Assembly: GCF_003589595.1 (NCBI RefSeq)
Contig: NW_020654748.1
Coordinates: 3,193,910 to 3,257,909 of the forward strand
Source of the DNA: Hyposmocoma kahamanoa
Taxonomy: Eukaryota > Arthropoda > Insecta > Lepidoptera > Cosmopterigidae
Length of the DNA: 64,000 nucleotides
Direction of reading: 5' to 3'
Positions 20,635 through 33,300 of the stretch are shown in pieces. Positions within the stretch are counted from its first letter, which is position 1. The number at the start of each line of letters is the position of its first letter. A program made the translations under genes and the position numbers. The notes beneath the pieces are model-generated. The model searched no databases, was not told the origin of the DNA, and was given only the letters and a program-made list of their open reading frames with translations.

Positions 20635-23480
20635 CTGCAATTAAAAATAACGACATTATAATCTAGGAAACATATCCAAAATATTTAATAAAGAGGTATT
20701 ACACAAGTAAGAAGCAGTTTGATTTCTAACACTACCTGTGCCAATGCAATGGGAGGCGCAGCACACAGTAAGTCATTTAATATGTGTATTATAGTGGAAA
20801 TGTCTCTCTTTGGTCGGCCATATCTGTAACAAACGTAAGGCTTTAGTAATAATACATTGTACACATACAAAACAGTGAGATGTAATCTTAAATCCCATCC
20901 AAATCCACAAAATTTTACACATGGGCACTGATAAGTTCACAAATGTAAATAAATGATAAAACAATAACAGAACTCTTATGAAAGATGGAATTTCAAAGTT
21001 CATGTCATGTTGACTAAAAATAAAATATTTGCTTATGTTTTTTTAAATGAAGAATTAATTTAGTGTAATATCTTTTTAACGGCTTTAGAGTCATTGTCAG
21101 GTTACATCACAAATGCTCTATGCACATATCAAACAATGACATAAAACTATGTATAGGAGAGCAGGCATGACAACATTGTAACTGGATATGAATTAACATG
21201 TTAATTAAATACAATAGAAACATATCGAGTTCTTAGGTTTTCACGATTGTAACACATAGGAAATTAAACTATAATAGAAACACTTATATAGTACGCAAAT
21301 ATTGAATGCTCACCTATCTTGCAAAGCAGGATTGAGTGTGCCAGAAAAGGTCCCTGAATATATTCCTTTTCCATGATGCTTCATGGACTCTATCACAGCC
21401 CCAGGGCCTATTTTCGAGCGCACTGACTCCTCTGCAGTCTTGAGATCAATCTTATTCAATAGAACTTCTTTAGACAGTTTTTTTAACTTCTGAGTTAAAT
21501 TCTTTGATGCTTCTATAAGAGCTTTTGTATCAACGACGGGCGCCACTAATGCTCTTTGAGGCTTCTTTGGAGCTTCTGGCGTTTTGAATGAAACCTGTTT
21601 TGAAGTGGAAGGAGTTGCCAAGTCGTCTGTGTTTTCATTGCTTGTACTAGGATGATTAGGGCTTGGTTGTAAGACAAGTTTCCTTGTATTGGTAATATAG
21701 GGCTCTGTTCTAGATGTTGAAGGCTGTGCTAGATTGCTCTCCTGTCGAATCTGCATGCGCTTCTTGTGCTTATTCACAACAGATTGCATGAAAGCCTTCT
21801 GTTTACTTTGACCTATAGGATGTTTGAATTTAGAGGTTTTATGGAGTAAATACTGGAAGCGCTTGTTTTTCAAAGGCTCATTTATACTCTGGAAAGATGG
21901 CAGTGAACCCGAGGCTGACTCCTGGCCATAACTGGTAGTAGCCAAATTTGATATCTCCCTGTCCATCATAGTTTCACACTGGTCTTGGAACAGACCTTTG
22001 TCTACAGCACTGTTGAAGAGATTCTCCATGGGGTACTCATCTATGGTACTCTCAGTGAGAAATGAACTCTGGTCAGTAAAATTGTCACTATCATCACTGA
22101 GTGAACTGTCAGGAGTATGGGAAGAGGTGGAGGGACATTGTTTGTCATTGATGGCACTTGTGGAAGGAATCACTTCACTACTTAGTTTGTTATTACTTGA
22201 CAACAACTCTATCAAATTACTTTTGACAGCATTTGTGATAGTAGCCTCTCTGCTTTCTGATGCCGATGTGTCAATTGGGCGAGACAGCAAATGAGGGGGC
22301 AACAAATCGGACAAAGATTTAATTCTGACAGCATTAGTAATGGCAGGCTCTCTGCTTTGTGAAGCTGATGCATCAATAGGACTAGACACCAAATTAGATA
22401 AAGATTTAATAGGAGACTGCTCACTTTCCAATGATGTGTCTGACATATCTGAAGCAGTACAGTTTGAGGTATCCATGGATTCATTTTTCTCTTCACTTGG
22501 TTCAGAACTGTCTTCACCTTCTGTAATGGTGCGATATAAATCAAAAGCATTTTGCAACAATTCTAAGTCCCGCTTATGGACAAAGTGAGTTGGATTATCT
22601 TGTTTATGTTTTTCAGTATCTGCTGGAGTGTCCTCACTATGTAGGGGCTTGTGTGGAGAGCTGTGAGGGCTTGGAGTGTCCCTGACATCACATCTGGTAC
22701 GCACTGAAGATGTGGAACTTTTTGCAGGTGTGGAGGTTCTCAATGACCGGGAACTGCTTGAAGCACCAGAACTAAGTGTGGATAGTTGCAACTGGATCAA
22801 CATCATATGGTCTCCTAGCCGCATGGTGAGATTTAGGGGCGACTTTCCACTGAGGAAATCATTCACTTGTGTATCATTGAGGGACTCCAGGGCCTGCATT
22901 ACTGAATTTTCTGATCTTTGACTCTGTGAACAATTTGATTAAGGTTAATGAGACTTAATTAGCTAACAATGACAATATGTTAGTGATAAATGTGTAATGA
23001 TAGATTTCACATTTGTTATGAAACACGTGACTTGAGGTGTAGCGAGTTGTGAAACGCGAGGTGCATGACGTACCAGAAGGCCCGTCTCTACGCTGGGCAG
23101 AAGGATGACGCGCGCCCCATCCAGGAGCCCGTTCTCTTCCAACGTGCCATCCCGCAATTGCCTGTCGACAAAACACTTGCTTGTACACATTCCACTCGCA
23201 AACAACGCGGATGCGTCATCGTATCGACGCAACATTTCCGTACTCTGTTTGACAATAGAAGCTTGGCGTCTACTCACCTTTCACGGTGCAGCAGGCATAT
23301 CCTGTCCTTCGACACCTTCAATTTCTTCGAAACTAGCTTTTTAAGGTGCTCCACCGTGTGTTTACCGTTCAGGCTAATGGTGAAATTCCCACCCGTTGTC
23401 GTTTGTATATTCAGCGTTATGTCCGTGCTTTGGGGCGAGCCACACCCGTCGTACACCTCAGTTCCAGTCGCACGCTCCAT
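20209..23480 (-). CDS. midn: midnolin homologue (complete, five coding exons, 804 residues)
   Basis: Homologue of vertebrate midnolin and Drosophila stuxnet. Midnolin is a nuclear protein that captures target proteins and carries them to the proteasome without ubiquitination; stuxnet controls Polycomb levels. Coding exons 23278-23480, 23074-23161, 21314-22923, 20736-20823 and 20209-20634 join in phase. Seen: a ubiquitin-like domain at residues about 10-96 ([20 protein letters not shown] ... [20 protein letters not shown] ... [14 protein letters not shown]); the midnolin block [18 protein letters not shown] and [11 protein letters not shown] at about 104-150; a Ser/Thr/Pro-rich middle; a conserved block near 548-663 ending in [17 protein letters not shown]; a Cys-rich segment; and a basic C-terminal helix [14 protein letters not shown]. 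The first in-frame ATG is at 23480; an upstream ATG at 23491 is out of frame. It is convergent with Sec61 alpha. Confidence 0.93.
20736..20823 (-). CDS. midn: midnolin coding exon 4
   Basis: Short exon missed by simple open-frame calls: [20 protein letters not shown] then [10 protein letters not shown]. It is required because exon 3 ends in phase 2 and exon 5 starts in phase 0, and it matches the conserved RPRRDIGTILQILNDLL-type segment of vertebrate midnolin. Acceptor GTTACAG, donor GTAGTG. Confidence 0.9.
21314..22923 (-). CDS. midn: midnolin coding exon 3 (large)
   Basis: Residues 98-633 plus two bases. It starts [15 protein letters not shown] after a TTCACAG acceptor and ends [11 protein letters not shown] before GTGAGC. 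The middle is low-complexity Ser/Thr/Pro/Asp with repeated [20 protein letters not shown] segments about 35 residues apart, a small internal duplication. A basic patch [11 protein letters not shown] lies near residue 480. Confidence 0.93.
23074..23161 (-). CDS. midn: midnolin coding exon 2 (ubiquitin-like domain, C half)
   Basis: Completes Arg 68, then [20 protein letters not shown] and PSVETGLL. Ubl folds usually end on this last strand. The acceptor is GTCGACAG and the donor GTACGT. Confidence 0.9.
23278..23480 (-). CDS. midn: midnolin coding exon 1 (ubiquitin-like domain, N half)
   Basis: Residues 1-67 plus two bases. ATG at 23480-23478 with A at -3 and G at +4. An extension upstream would need a GTG start at 23519 and is not supported. 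The donor is GTGAGT after GAA AG. Confidence 0.88.
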
Positions 23481-23905
23481 ATTTTCAACATGAATTACAC
23501 TACAATTTGCAAATAGCACTGTTTCACAGGCACACCACTTATCTTTAGATTACACAGCTATTTTATTGCAGGATAGAAATAACAGGGTCACACGCCAGAC
23601 CCCCAGATTTTGATGTGGCCGTCGGTGTGACCAGTCTCATTCGCGATATCCCGTTATTTTTTTTCTACAACAGCTGATGCGAAGCGATGATCATTTGCGT
23701 TCCGTTTTCGGTTTCAAAATATTTTGTAATCAGTGTTTTTCTTCATCTTGTTTGTTTGATCAGATTTACTTGTGTAAAGATGAAAAATAAAGACAGTTTT
23801 GACAAATAAAATTAATGACTAAGGATTTTCAATATCATTTTCTAGAATAAATAACTATCGCAGAAAAACTTATGCTTATAAAGGAATTGTGTTATCAAAT
23901 AGAAA
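23481..23905 (-). promoter_or_regulatory. midn: midnolin 5' region
   Basis: Probable 5' UTR and promoter. An out-of-frame ATG at 23491-23489 overlaps the main start. No firm TATA box is seen. Confidence 0.4.
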
Positions 23906-23924
23906 TTACGTCATTATGACGTCA
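23906..23924. promoter_or_regulatory. two CRE-type sites upstream of midnolin
   Basis: TTACGTCA at 23906-23913 and the full palindrome TGACGTCA at 23917-23924, starts 11 bp apart (one helical turn), about 430-445 bp before the midnolin ATG. TGACGTCA is the CREB/ATF site. Function is inference. Confidence 0.5.
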
Positions 23925-25610
23925 TACGACGCCTGCCGTGGTGGCTTTGCGCGCGAAATGTAAAAGAGTTGACGAAAAATGTGGCAGATACAATCATACT
24001 TTATGCGATTAATTCTTTATGAGATTTTCCTTCTCTAGATTGCAGACAAATTAAATTAACCCCTGGCGATATAGGAAGAAAAAAAACACAAAGATGTCCT
24101 CAACCTCTTTTATTACCCCCAGCACCCTCCATTCAATAAGAACAAGAAAACTTAACGTCTATCACAGCGACTGACATATCATAAACAGAATGGTGTACTA
24201 CAAGGAACATTCGTTTTACTAGCAATAGATTTTGTATACAAGTTTGGTTAAGTAGTATTTTTATTTCTATGTCTGGATTTTATTAACTGTTTTCTTGAGG
24301 TATTGTTTTTCGAATGGGGCTGACATGTTGAATAACGATCAAAGCCCCTAAATAAATACAAGAATAAAAAAATGAAAGTTGTGAATATTCTGAAATCATA
24401 GATTAGGTACCATAATACCTGTAACACACCACTCTATACAAGGTACTTTATTCCTCAATCCATTTACAATAATATTATGATAAACATTTAATAGCCTTTT
24501 TAACATTCACAAAAACATTGGCACTAACACAAAATGTAAATACATAATAAATCATAATAACTAACTGAATATTTGTTGTCCTAAATAGATCTTACAACTA
24601 ACAATGCTTGGAATGATTATGTAGAAAGCACAAAACAAATTGAGTTGTCATGACCATCCATGAAGGTTAGAAAAAATATTGGTAACTAGAATATTATTTC
24701 TACATTGCACGTAATTTCGCATTTCATATATTCAACATTTGATATCACAAACAAAACAAAATAAAAAGACGTATAACGGTGCTCCACAATAATGGAACAT
24801 TAAATTTATTTTCGTATTGGAGTTACCATTTTCAGGACTATCTTTATTTTACGTGTATTTATTCTATGTTATCTAAGGCAATTGAAAAAATATTGTGGTC
24901 TGACCACATAATAAAGAGGTATAAGTATATGTATTTTAGGTATATTTACCTAAGAATTTGATATAATATGCTAGTTCGATAAATTGTACATAGATTTAAA
25001 ATCTTTTGTATTACAAAGAAATATATATTAATTATCTACTACTGAAATAGATTATTAAAAGAGCGAAGAAACGTTCATTTTCATTGTTCACAAATATATG
25101 AAGTGTTTCGTTACACCAACGTTAATTTTCTCAGATTTTCTAACATTACATATTAAAAGTGATAAGTGTGGAAAAAAAATCTATTTACAAAGAGCATCAA
25201 CTTGCGTATTCTTTTTGCATTACGCCACAGTTGTCGTTCGTATTTTATCATTCAGACGATTTCAAGTTTAACTTACCTACGAAATAGAGATTTAGAACTT
25301 AAAAATTCTTTTTCAATTCTACTCAGGCACCCTCTATGTAAATTTACGAATTTCACCTTAATCTAGATGATGAACTCAATGTCCATAATAGGTACACTTA
25401 GCCACACGTCAAGCTATACAGTGACTGTTTTAAACGGCAAATTTAAACTCGATGTAAATTACGTATTCAACAGTTTGTACAACTTTAACTGTGCTGTGGC
25501 TAACCGTACAATATCCAAATGTCAAACATACAATCTAATATTCCCTTAAGAATATTACTTAATTATCATTTATACAAAAGATATGCTGTGATGAAACATA
25601 TACGAATTAC
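23925..25610. other. gene-free AT-rich stretch
   Basis: No coding sequence or repeat recognised. Short open frames at 24779, 25166 and 25367 have no homology that I recognise and AT-driven composition. Confidence 0.45.
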
Positions 25611-25619
25611 ATTTTGTGT

Positions 25620-25975
25620 TACATGGGAAAAGTTGCCTGTTTATCGGTATTTTACAGGACATATCACGGAGAGTATGCGATGGAATTATACGATTTAATT
25701 CCGCTTTCCCCTTTCCATCATCGGGGGACTAGGCGTAGGCTTGGGTTCCACCCCTATGTTGTGGATATTCCGAAGATTCGCACGAAGCGTTACGCTTCCA
25801 CATTTGTATGGCGAACGGCTATGGGGTGGAATTCTCTGCCTGCAGACTTTTTTCCTGAACTTTATGACTTGAACTTTTCAAGGTGCATTGCTCCATCGTC
25901 GACCTCATCGTCACTTTCCATCAGGTGAGATGGAGGTCAAATGCACACTTACGTTTGAAATAATAAAAAAAAAGA
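25620..25975 (+). pseudogene. non-LTR retrotransposon 3' end, 5'-truncated
   Basis: Codes for the C-terminal tail of a Jockey/RTE-like reverse transcriptase polyprotein: RRRLGFHPYVVDIPKIRTKR, FVWRTAMGWNSLPADFFPEL, YDLNFSRCI, then a stop, a short 3' UTR with GGTGAGATGGAGGTCAAATG and an AATAAAAAAAAAG tail at 25960-25975. The endonuclease and RT domains are missing, the usual result of 5' truncation on insertion. Confidence 0.8.
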
Positions 25976-27143
25976 ATATATTATGTGCAATCAAATTGAA
26001 AATACTAAAAAGGGATCAACAATGTTCACATTAAAGATAATTCATTAGTGAATGTGTTCGCGATGTTGGCCATGTTAGTTAACAGGTTCGTTCGTTTTTG
26101 GACGAAGAGGAGATCCATAAATCGATAAGGCGTAAAATTCGCGCAGATATCTAATTGTCTATATAATGCCTCGCTTGTAACAAGTTGTCTAATTCTGAAA
26201 TATAGTTACAAAAATAATTAAGTTTCTATTTTTTTAATTTACAAAAAAATCAATGCAAAAAACAGACTCAATAGCGTTTAAAGATCGACACTTAACATTT
26301 AAGGCGAGGCACCGGAGAAGAAGCGGGATAAATTGTTTTGCTAGATCAGCTTGTTCATATACTATTAAATAACGGTCTCACAAAAAATATACGTTGCACC
26401 TGAGGATATTGTCTAAAGAATGTGCTAATCTGTTATATGATAGGATGTACTCTACTCGATCATAATATGAAATACCAAAAACAGGCTAAAATTAAGTGTA
26501 AAACGAATCATTCAAGAATAAAATATCTAAATTTGCACATAATTTTTAAATGGAGATATTTCTCTTTAAGTACTACAGAAAAACTGCTAAATTTTTGTTT
26601 TCAACGAAGCCCCCTATTAAATTCCAATTTATGCCAAAATTTAAAAACTGTCCAGCAGTGTAAAGACACGCGCGCCGCTCCGCGGGCGCTTGCCGGTTTC
26701 GGATCTGTTTAAAAATTTCTCCGCTAGTTTTTATTTTATTCATATTAATCTCACCTAAAATGTAGGCTCACGTTGAAATACCTCGCCTTAAAGTCAACTC
26801 TGTGAAAATTGCGATAAGAGCGATCGAAAGTTCAAATTGTCAAGCTTGATGTGCTCTTGACTGTACCTTCGTTGTAAGACACGTACCTACTTATGGAACT
26901 CGAGGTATGTACTTAAAAGTACGTATAGAACATACGGTCATGACGTATTATAATATTTATAAGGCTGTGAACAGATTGACGGCATTTTTGCAGTTAATGC
27001 GTGAAGTCGTAATCAACTTCTTTCAACTGGAATCAGACATTTTTGTCGAAATATTTTCGGTTCATATCTCCATTAAGCAAAATATTAGAGAGAACGACTA
27101 ACTCGGCGAACACGTTTTTTAATGAATTCTCTAGAGATAATTT
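25976..27143. other. gene-free stretch downstream of ABCD3
   Basis: May contain ABCD3 3' UTR. A GC-rich patch (CGCGCGCCGCTCCGCGGGCG at 26669) stands out in AT-rich surroundings and may be part of a repeat. Confidence 0.4.
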
Positions 27144-27149
27144 TTTATT
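27144..27149 (-). terminator. candidate ABCD3 polyadenylation signal
   Basis: Minus-strand AATAAA 62 bases after the stop codon. A further minus-strand AATAAA lies near 26738. Confidence 0.4.
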
Positions 27150-27210
27150 TGTGACCTCTTTTGAGTATATAGGATATGAATAGGATAATTTAATTTTGCA
27201 ATGAAATAGA

Positions 27211-27345
27211 TCACGATCCGAACTCCTGTGTTTCGCTGTCGATCTCTTCAAAGACATACCCTCCCCTTCCGTCCATCTGCAGGTAGTGGTCGTGGTGCTG
27301 CCATAGGGACTTACGGTGGGATACCGTGAACAACGCTATATGCAT
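27211..27345 (-). CDS. ABCD3: ABCD3 terminal exon (H-loop, stop)
   Basis: 44 codons and [45 protein letters not shown]. The EFGS end matches animal PMP70. Acceptor TTTCCACAG. Confidence 0.94.
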   Translation of the reverse strand: MHIALFTVSHRKSLWQHHDHYLQMDGRGGYVFEEIDSETQEFGS

Positions 27346-30300
27346 CTGTGGAAATTAAAAACTTTTAAGTACCATTTTAAAAAAAATATCAAGTGACGGG
27401 ATGAACAAGTTGTGCGCCTGATGGTAAGTTACACGCCTGTCCATAACAGTTGCAGTGCCACGCAGAGCTTTAAATCGCAAATATATCTGAGGTGCACTGC
27501 CACTGCGCCCGTCACCTGAGACATAAGTTGACAAGTCCCTTGTGCCTGTAATTTCACCAGCACCCTTACCCTGCTAAACCGGAACGCACAAATGCTAACA
27601 TTACTGCTTAGCGGCAGAAATAGGTAAGGTCTACCTATTTATACCTACCTATATACGTAGCATAGCTCTGTGCTCTCGTTCTCCGTCCGAAATAATTACT
27701 GCCTCCGTGGCCGAACGGTTACCTTGCCGGACTGACACGCAGAGGTCCTGGATTCGATTCCCAGGCCGGGAGAAATATGTGTATGGCTTACATTAATTTA
27801 TTTCCTTTGTGAGTTTGGATGTAATTTGTGGTTGTCTATGTGTGTGTCCATGGCACCCGCGACACAGGGTTTCCCTAGTGCGGGGCTATGTTGAGTGTGT
27901 GCGTTATTATTATCATTATTATTATTATTATTACGTTAAGATTTTTTCTTGTACTCGACTGAAGGTCGGATATTTGAAACCAGGTACAGGCCTAAGACAA
28001 GTATTCTGGTTCGGTTGTGGTATTGTGAGGGGATGTGAGTGAGTGGTGATTTTTATTATTATTATTATTATACTATCAAATATTAATAAGTAATACTCGA
28101 TCACCTTAAAAAGACGCATGATGCAAATGAAGCTTCATACTCATCGAGTATATAACAAGAAATAGAGACGAAATAAGGGCAGTACATTCCTGGTAACTCT
28201 TCAGTGATACATCACTCATAAATATCAAATCTCGTTTACATTGAAATGTAGACAGCGCCAACAACTGACATGTGTGTACGTTTCTTTTTTTTTATAATAT
28301 CAAGTGACGGGATGAACAAGCCGTGCGCCTGATGGTAAGCTACACGCCTGTCCATAACAGTTGCAGTACCACTCAGCGCTTTAAATCACAAAGATCTAAG
28401 GGGCACTGCCACTGCGCCCGTCACCCTGAGACATAAGTTGAGTCCCATGTGCCCGTAATTTCACCAGCACCCTTACCCTTCAAAACCGGAACACATTAAT
28501 GCTGACATTACTGCTTGGCAGCAGAAATAGGTAAGGTGGCAGTACTTCCCTGGACGAACTCTTTCACAAGGAGCTCTATTGTCTCTGTATATTCCAAAAA
28601 TATTCTGTATTTATTGTAATAAAGATAATATCTCTAACAATGGCGTGCTGTTTCATTCAGTGGTGTGGGGAAAAACAGCAAAACATCTAATTATAAAATA
28701 AACGGAATCAAATTTCATCGGTTATTAAATATGTAAATTTGCGATTTTCGTCCATTGTAGCAAAGCTCAAGTTAACTGGTCGATTTGATGTGAAGCAGTT
28801 GAAATGGGTGTCCATTGACGACACCCGTCAATTGTTTCGAACTCGGGCTAGCCAATCGGAGCTCAGTTGTCAAAGTAATGATATGGCAGAATAGTTTTCA
28901 AACAAATTAAATGACATTTCGTCTCTATTTCTGGTTATGTACTCGATGTTCATACTTGACATCACAGACATATATCTAGATAGACGCCGCAAGTACAGCA
29001 ATTTGTATGAAAACCGAGCGTGTCACATTTTATGTATCCACCATGACGTCACAAGAACTATTTAGTGATGGGAAAACTCCCGCGCTAAATCGATTGATTG
29101 AACGGAATACACGTATTCCATTCCATTATTCAAGTATTTCGATTCAAGTATTCGTTGATTACAAGTAGTCATGAAATATTAATACAGTAGAAAAATACCA
29201 ACACAAGATAGTTATGTCCTTTATTAAGTTGTTTAAAAAAATTTTCATTACTTAATAATGTAAACTTTAATTTTTAATCAACTTCAAAAATAAAATTATT
29301 GTCATTGAAATAATATAAGCTTATTGTATAACTGTCTTTTTGTAATAGAAGATCTTATCGATTAATTTAAATAATGAAAACGCACCTCATTATATGAACT
29401 TGAGACTGTCTTAATTAATTTTACTAGACGGTTTTCTCTTGGTAATTGATCAAATTGATAAATGGCCAGACAAATGAAAATGTTACTACTGACAAAATAT
29501 GGTATCATCTTATTAATCAGAAGAGGTTTACTTAATGATGGCCTCGTGTGAAATTTTTGTTATTTGTTTATTATTTTTCGGATTTCGAACTCTGCTACTC
29601 TGCATATTTGGATAGCATCTTAGGTGGGATAAACTAGACCACCTTCGTCCTCGAAAGCAACGAACTCATACGTATGACCAACTCCAGGTTTTTGTAAAGA
29701 CAGCGCACTGTTAATTCTTTGTATTATATATTTTTTTGTATTACTCGTAATAATTAAATAATTAAGTAATTACTATATTCAGACATTCGAGGCAACGTGC
29801 TGTAAAAAATATCGAAATTACAGATACTACTGATAATAGATAAAAATATTAGTCATAATAATTTTCGTCCCTTTGTTTTTAAAATCGATCAGAATCGAGA
29901 ACCGTGTTGCCTAACGTATACATCATTAAATGTTAAATTTGGCCAAAAAATGTACAAGCGGCCGTACCACAGAAACTGAATGCACTATGCAAAAGTGCGT
30001 TCGTTCGATATTCATGGCGTATTAACAAAGGATCACAAATATATCGCACCAAGTAAAATCCGCAATGTATTACAAATCATGAGGCATACACTGAGTTGCA
30101 TATTTGTTTTCTCGAAATTCGTACAAAACCAAATGATGATTACAAAATCACTTGCCCGTGGAAGGAAACGTCCCTCTTTACCCGTTTACCCACAGTTATG
30201 GTGCTTTTGCAGTTTATCATAGCACAATTATGCATTTTTCGCGTTTTCGACTGGTGTTTTTCTACGATAACGGTCGAGTGTGTTCTGACGTGTAGCAGCG

Positions 30301-33300
30301 GCAAGTAATGAATTTCACTTACTTTGGGCACGCCAAGTACGTACGCTTGCGGCGTCTATCTAGAAATATGTCTGTGCTTGACATTGTCTTTCAAAATTTA
30401 GTCGAGTACTACTTATTTGACAGAAATTGTTTCGGACGGACGGAGACGAGTAGAATGCTTTAGCATTGGTAGTGGTTTCGATTTTGTAACCCAAAACTGT
30501 GGTTGTTCTAATTTTTTTCTCCTTTTTATGATCCACTCGAAAACGCCTCTGCTTGTAATGGAAATTAATTAATGATGAATGCAGCATTTCACATATCGAC
30601 ACCTCCTACGTAAAGTATCGTATGTCGAAATTGCCAAGTTTACAGGGGAGCGTTTTAAAGTTTTGAATTCACTAAAATGAGCATAACACGTGACTTTAAC
30701 ATTTCTAAGTTTTATTCGGCAAAACTCGTTACTTTAAAACTCGTTCTCGAATAAAACTGAAAAAAATGATAAAATCACGTATTATGATCATTTCAGTGAA
30801 TTCGAACTCTAAAACGCTCCCCTGTAAACTTGGCAATTTCGACATACGATACTTTACGTAGGAGGGATCGATTATTAGATTGCACCGCTTAACTATAAAA
30901 TGACGATATCCAAAAAGGGAAATTTAAATAAAACAATATAAAATCTTACGACATTCCGTAAGGTGGGTTAACATTGCAATAATTTATTTCACTAAATATC
31001 ATGACGTTATTACTAATAATAAATAAATATATATTAAACAACACCACATACGTTGCTCTGATCCTAAAGCAACTAAAGCACTTGTATTATGGAAATCAGA
31101 AAAAACTACGGTACCACAAACACCTACACCCGAGATAATGTAGAAAAGTTACTTTTTTACATTGGCCCGGCCGGGGATCGAATCCGGGACCTCAGAGATG
31201 GCGACGCCATGAAAACCGGAGTATAAGCCCTAATAAATTATGCATCTTCTAATTACAAAATTACTTATCCGTGGAAGGGAACGTCCCTGTGTACTCGTTA
31301 ACACACCTATGGTGCCACAGTTATGGTGCTTTTGCAGTTTATAATGGCACAATCAGGCATTTTTCGCTGATGTGTATCTACGATAATGGTCGAGCGCGTT
31401 CTGAAGCGTAGCAGCGGCAACTAAAGAGTGTCACTTATATTCGGCACGCCAAGTACGTACACTTGTGGCGTCTATCTAGATATATGTCTGTGGTTATAAT
31501 TATTATAACTTTTTTTAAATACATATCAAGTGACGGACACGAACAAATTGTGCGCCTGATGGTAAGGTACACGACTGTCCATAACACTACACTAGTTTGT
31601 TGTTATTATTGATATAAAGATCGAACAATACGAAGAAAAATTCATTCAGTCTGACTGGATTCCGCTCTTTCTCTCGGATCCTTAAAAATGTTACTTTTCG
31701 AATACGTCACTTTATTATTAAAGGTGCGATATACAATTGTATAAAAGGTCATAAATAAATAGAAAACCTTATCACAGAACGCAATATTACCTCTCTGCAA
31801 TACCGGTACATTTGTCCTTCTACGTCGACGGACACAGCGCTGGTGCACTCGTCCAAGATGGCGAACTGCGGCCGGTGGTAGAACAAACGTGCCATCTGTC
31901 GATAACGCACACGAATTAGTCAAAAAGCAGAGGAAGTAAAATGAAAAATTAGTAAAAAAAAATTAAAATGTGATTTTTAACTGGGACATTATTTTCGTGA
32001 AAACATTTTGGCATAGTAAATTTTTTGGTCAAGCGTGAGTTGTCCAAAAAAATAAATAAAATTGATTAATTTGTTTATACTGATCGACTCAGTTTCACGT
32101 AAGGATAATTTCATTGTATTGGAAGAGAAAAGTCGGGACAGCAGATGTTGGTCAAATTTAATACAATGTTATAATTATTTATACAAAGATCGAACGAACA
32201 CTTAGAAAAAATTCTTTCGATCGGGCAGGATTCGAACCAACGTCTTCCAGCAAAGCGTGCCAGACGCTATGCCCACTAAGCCACGTAACGAACCAGCGGA
32301 CCTTACGAATTTTTCAATGTTCTTGTTGCAGATTTTTGTTTTTTTCTAAGTGTTAGCATCTTTGTATTATTAATTATAACTTAATAATTATAACAAACTA
32401 GTGGAGTCATTTTACAAAAATAATTGATAATCATGGTGGTCAAAAATCGTGCAATTCAATAAACTTAAAAATTAATAAACTGTGTTTCATACAAAATGAA
32501 TAAAATTAATAAACCGTGTTTCATACAAAATGAATAAAATTGGTTCCTAAGACAGTTTCCCTATATCACCTATAATTTCCGATTTCACATACTGTCCCAG
32601 TTTAAAAAAAACATTCTGTATGCGAAGCGATGGTAGCCCAGTCGCACGTACGTATGACTACAATTTGTATGTACATTTGTGAATGCTGAGTGGTAATACC
32701 TCTTGCTAACGATAAAGAAAAACCTCGTGATGAAACCTGCATGTCGATGAAGGTTCATCATCCTTGGAAAACGAATGTTACGTACTTAAGAATCTATACA
32801 ACCTCAAATAATAAACTATATTTTGTAAATAGCTTAATTGTTATTATATGACATTTATATACACATTGAAATCTTGAGATTTTTGCTCTATTACATTATA
32901 TCTTTACTTAAATAGACTAAATCCATTCGCCGCGGATAAAGCCGGAAGGGCTTTTGTGAGCGAAGCTTGTAATTTTTTTTTTTTTTTTTTTTAACGCTCA
33001 CACTCAACATAGCCCCGCACTAGGGAAGCCCTGTGTCGCGGGTGCCATGGACACACACATAGACAACCACAAATTACACCCAAACTCACGAGAGAAATAA
33101 ATGTAGGCCATACAAATATTTCTCCCGGCCCGGGAATCGAACCTGGGACCTCTGCGTGGCAGTCCGGCATGGTAACCGTTCGGCCACGGAGGCAGTTTAG
33201 TAATTAAGTACTTTTCTTGTATTTTGGTCAATAAAAAAAATGGCTTTGATTGATTTCGCATAACAATGAAAGTGTTGATGATCATTCACTTTGGAAAAAA

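Noticed and set aside
21998..22588. Plus- and minus-strand frames over midnolin exon 3
   Set aside because: Shadows created by the long Ser/Thr-rich coding exon; no family likeness.
23489..23491. Upstream ATG as the midnolin start
   Set aside because: It is out of frame with the ubiquitin-like domain; the in-frame ATG at 23480 has a better context. It may act as an overlapping uORF.
31642..31923. 93-codon minus frame over the Walker B exon
   Set aside because: It is a different frame from the true ABCD3 exon 31791-31895, which carries [12 protein letters not shown].
32216..32295. tRNA gene on the minus strand
   Set aside because: Good A and B boxes, but no paired acceptor stem and the unit is part of the same foldback family.
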